In this document: one piece after another, positions 11,662 to 14,215 of the stretch
How positions within the stretch are numbered: the stretch's first letter is position 1
How the letters are laid out: every line of letters begins with the position of its first letter
From: Chloroflexota bacterium
GTDB lineage: Bacteria; Chloroflexota; Anaerolineae; 4572-78; J111
DNA length: 14,215 bases
Reading direction: 5' to 3'
NCBI GenBank assembly: GCA_003695455.1
Contig: RFJF01000671.1
Coordinates: 1-14,215, forward strand
Notes under the pieces: generated by a model
Seen by the model: the letters and a program-made list of their open reading frames with translations, nothing else
The model's database searches: none
Told to the model about the DNA's origin: nothing
Program-made: the position numbers and the translations under genes

Positions 11662-14215
11662 ATGAATTTGAACAAATACACCCAGCCATCGCAAGAGGCC
11701 ATTCTGAGCGCCCAGCGATTGGCCGAAGAATACAGCCACAGCGAAATCCGGCCGGCGCACTTGCTGCTGGCCCTGTTGCAGCAGCGCGACGGTGTGGTGC
11801 CGCAAATTGCCCATCACCTGTCCGTCAACCCGGATACGCTCATCCAAACTCTGGAAACCGACCTGAACGCCGCCGCCAAAGTGTACGGCGGCTCGCAGCC
11901 CGGCCTGGGACGCGAGCTGACCAACGCCCTGCGCAACGCCGAAAAGACTGCCGAAAAAATGAAAGATGAGTACGTCAGCACAGAACACCTGCTGCTGGCG
12001 CTCACCGAATCGGGCGGGGCTGCGGCCCAGTTGCTGCAACGCAGCGGCATCACCCGCGACGCAGTACTGCAAGCGCTGACCCGCATCCGGGGCAACCAGC
12101 GCGTGACCAGCCAGAACCCGGAAAGCACCTACGAGGCGCTCAAAAAATACGGGCGAGACCTGACCGATTTGGCCCGCAAAGGCAAGCTGGACCCGGTTAT
12201 TGGCCGCGACGACGAAATCCGGCGGGTGGTGCAGGTACTCAGCCGCCGCACCAAAAACAACCCGGTCCTCATTGGCGACCCCGGCGTGGGTAAAACCGCC
12301 ATTGTTGAGGGGCTGGCCCAGCGTATTGTCAACGGCGATGTGCCGGAAGGGCTGAAAAATAAACAAATTGTGGCGCTCGATATGGGCGCGTTGATTGCCG
12401 GAGCCAAATTCCGGGGCGAATTTGAGGAACGGCTCAAAGCCGTTTTGCAGGAAGTGACCGGCAGCGAGGGCAGCATCATTCTGTTCATTGACGAACTGCA
12501 CACCGTCGTCGGTGCGGGCGCGGCAGAAGGCGCAATGGACGCCGGCAACATGCTCAAACCGATGCTGGCCCGCGGCGAGCTGCACACCATCGGCGCTACC
12601 ACGCTGGATGAGTACCGCAAATATGTAGAAAAAGATGCCGCGCTGGAGCGCCGTTTCCAGCCGGTGCTGGTGGATGAACCCTCGGTTGAAGACACCATCA
12701 GCATTTTGCGCGGCCTCAAGGAACGGTACGAGGTGCACCACGGTGTGCGCATTCAGGACGGCGCCGTCATTGCCGCCGCCACGCTCAGCCATCGCTACAT
12801 CAGCGACCGTTTTTTGCCGGACAAGGCCATTGACCTGATTGACGAGGCCGCCGCCCGCCTGCGCACAGAAATTGACAGCAAGCCCACCGAGCTTGACGCG
12901 ATTGACCGTCACATTATGCAGCTTGAAATTGAGCGCGAGGCGCTGAAAAAGGAAAAAGACAAGGCCAGCAAGGAACGGCTGAAAAAGCTGGAAGAGGAAC
13001 TGGGCAACCTGCGCGAGAAAAGTCAGGCCCTGACCGCCCAGTGGGAACACGAGAAAAACCTCATCCAAGATATGCGAGCCACCATGGAGCAGATTGACCG
13101 GGTGCGGGTAGAAATAGACCAGGCTGAACGCCACGCCGACCTGGAGACCGCCGCCCGCCTGCGCTACGGAACCCTGCGCGAACTGGAAGAAAAGCTCCAC
13201 CAGCAGCAGGCCCGGCTGGATGAATACCAGAAAAAAGGCTCACTGCTCAACGAGGAGGTAGACTCCGAGCAGATTGCCGCCATTGTTTCCCGCTGGACGG
13301 GCATCCCGGTGAGCAAACTGCTGGAAGGCGAAGTTGAAAAGCTGGTCAAAATGGAAGAACGGCTCCACCGCCGCGTTATTGGGCAGGATGAAGCCATTCG
13401 CGCCGTAGCCAATGCCGTGCGCCGCAGCCGGGCCGGGTTACAAGACCCCAACCGGCCCATCGGCAGTTTCATCTTTTTGGGGCCAACCGGCGTGGGCAAA
13501 ACCGAACTGGCCCGCGCGCTGGCAGAATTTTTGTTTGACGACGAAAGCAACATGGTGCGCATTGATATGAGCGAATACCAGGAACGGCACACCGTCAGCC
13601 GGCTCATTGGTGCGCCGCCGGGCTACGTGGGCTACGACGAAGGCGGCCAGCTCACCGAGGCTGTGCGCCGCCACCCGTACAGCGTGGTGCTGTTTGACGA
13701 GATTGAAAAGGCGCACCCAGAGGTGTTCAACACCCTGCTGCAACTGCTGGATGATGGCCGGCTAACCGACGGTCACGGCCGCACCGTAAATTTCAAAAAT
13801 ACGGTGGTCATTATGACCAGCAACATCGGCAGCCATTTTATTATGGAACTGGGGGCTGAGGCCGGACAGGAAAAAGTAATGCACGCCCTGCGGCAGCAGT
13901 TCAGGCCGGAATTTCTCAACCGGGTGGATGATATTATTGTCTTCCACGCGCTCAGCCGGGATGACCTGGTAAAAATTGTGGATATTCAGCTTGAACACCT
14001 GCGCAGTCTGCTGGCCGAGCGCAAAATTGATCTTGAGCTCACCGACGCGGCCAAATATCACCTGGCCGAAGTGGGCTTTGACCCCACCTTTGGCGCGCGC
14101 CCGCTCAAACGGGCCATTCAGCGCGAACTGCAAGACCCGCTGGCGTTGGCCCTGCTCAACAGCGAATTTCAGGAAGGTGACACCATTCGGGTGAGTTTTA
14201 AGGAAGATACCATTG
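11662..14215 (+). CDS. clpB: ClpB protein disaggregase, 3' end beyond window
   Basis: AAA+ unfoldase that rescues aggregated proteins together with DnaK, in the cytoplasm. 851 residues are visible and no stop is reached; ClpB is usually about 855-880, so only a short tail is missing. Clp_N repeats about 6-150; first AAA module with Walker A 'GDPGVGKT' (205-212), Walker B 'LFIDE' (274-278) and pore loop '[10 protein letters not shown]' (Phe where Tyr is commonest); coiled-coil middle domain about 410-525, which separates ClpB from ClpA/ClpC; second module with 'GPTGVGKT' (607-614), 'LFDEIEK' (Asp679/Glu680) and pore '[11 protein letters not shown]'. The C-terminal small domain ends with '[19 protein letters not shown]'. 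AGGAGG at 11648-11653 gives a strong ribosome site. No ClpP-binding loop was looked for in detail. Confidence 0.96.
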   Translation, partial: MNLNKYTQPSQEAILSAQRLAEEYSHSEIRPAHLLLALLQQRDGVVPQIAHHLSVNPDTLIQTLETDLNAAAKVYGGSQPGLGRELTNALRNAEKTAEKMKDEYVSTEHLLLALTESGGAAAQLLQRSGITRDAVLQALTRIRGNQRVTSQNPESTYEALKKYGRDLTDLARKGKLDPVIGRDDEIRRVVQVLSRRTKNNPVLIGDPGVGKTAIVEGLAQRIVNGDVPEGLKNKQIVALDMGALIAGAKFRGEFEERLKAVLQEVTGSEGSIILFIDELHTVVGAGAAEGAMDAGNMLKPMLARGELHTIGATTLDEYRKYVEKDAALERRFQPVLVDEPSVEDTISILRGLKERYEVHHGVRIQDGAVIAAATLSHRYISDRFLPDKAIDLIDEAAARLRTEIDSKPTELDAIDRHIMQLEIEREALKKEKDKASKERLKKLEEELGNLREKSQALTAQWEHEKNLIQDMRATMEQIDRVRVEIDQAERHADLETAARLRYGTLRELEEKLHQQQARLDEYQKKGSLLNEEVDSEQIAAIVSRWTGIPVSKLLEGEVEKLVKMEERLHRRVIGQDEAIRAVANAVRRSRAGLQDPNRPIGSFIFLGPTGVGKTELARALAEFLFDDESNMVRIDMSEYQERHTVSRLIGAPPGYVGYDEGGQLTEAVRRHPYSVVLFDEIEKAHPEVFNTLLQLLDDGRLTDGHGRTVNFKNTVVIMTSNIGSHFIMELGAEAGQEKVMHALRQQFRPEFLNRVDDIIVFHALSRDDLVKIVDIQLEHLRSLLAERKIDLELTDAAKYHLAEVGFDPTFGARPLKRAIQRELQDPLALALLNSEFQEGDTIRVSFKEDTI

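Noticed and set aside
11641..13200. Long open frame on the - strand inside clpB
   Set aside because: It is antisense to a gene with every ClpB motif in place; its protein is Phe/Gly/Val-rich without recognisable domains, as expected from a high-GC third-position shadow.

Overview
The window looks like chromosomal DNA of a Chloroflexota bacterium, probably of the Anaerolineae/Ardenticatenia type. This is inferred from gene content and style: Thr/Pro-rich lipoproteins with a beta-sandwich of the 'LRWEYFGELAADEWFDIKI' kind, multi-repeat DUF5666-like secreted proteins, a GbsR-type regulator and ClpB. No rRNA or marker phylogeny is available here, so the assignment is moderate. No mobile element, CRISPR array, tRNA or rRNA was seen.

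Layout. (1) 1-2329, +: a two-component operon with an OmpR-type response regulator (5' end cut by the window), a membrane sensor kinase and a 69-residue two-helix membrane protein. (2) 2457-3740, +: a membrane-anchored class III nucleotide cyclase with an altered substrate-selecting residue, preceded by a CRP/FNR-like palindrome. (3) 3788-9790, +: five consecutive envelope genes. Three encode membrane-anchored coiled-coil proteins, two of which have acidic Asp/His tails. The fourth is a lipoprotein with a Pro/Thr stalk and a poly-Gly tail. The fifth is a 696-residue secreted protein with eight DUF5666-like repeats and a Gly/Asp/His insert. Two long non-coding gaps (4586-5028 and 7143-7699) hold several inverted repeats. 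(4) 9858-11410, -: a GbsR/MarR-family repressor and, downstream, an atypical SDR (NmrA/NDUFA9-like). They are transcribed from a textbook sigma-70-like promoter overlapped by a perfect 18-bp palindrome. (5) 11662 to the window end, +: clpB, nearly complete and open at the right edge.

Working hypothesis. The sensor kinase and cyclase are signalling genes beside a block of surface proteins that share Gly-rich and Asp/His-rich segments. Together they could form a sensed and regulated cell-surface structure that is adhesive, metal-binding or wall-linked. The co-orientation and shared composition are visible in the sequence; the common function is inference. The right-hand part (gbsR, SDR, clpB) looks like an independent housekeeping and stress neighbourhood. 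Its intergenic regions carry three degenerate heptanucleotide tandem arrays, two of them abutting promoters.
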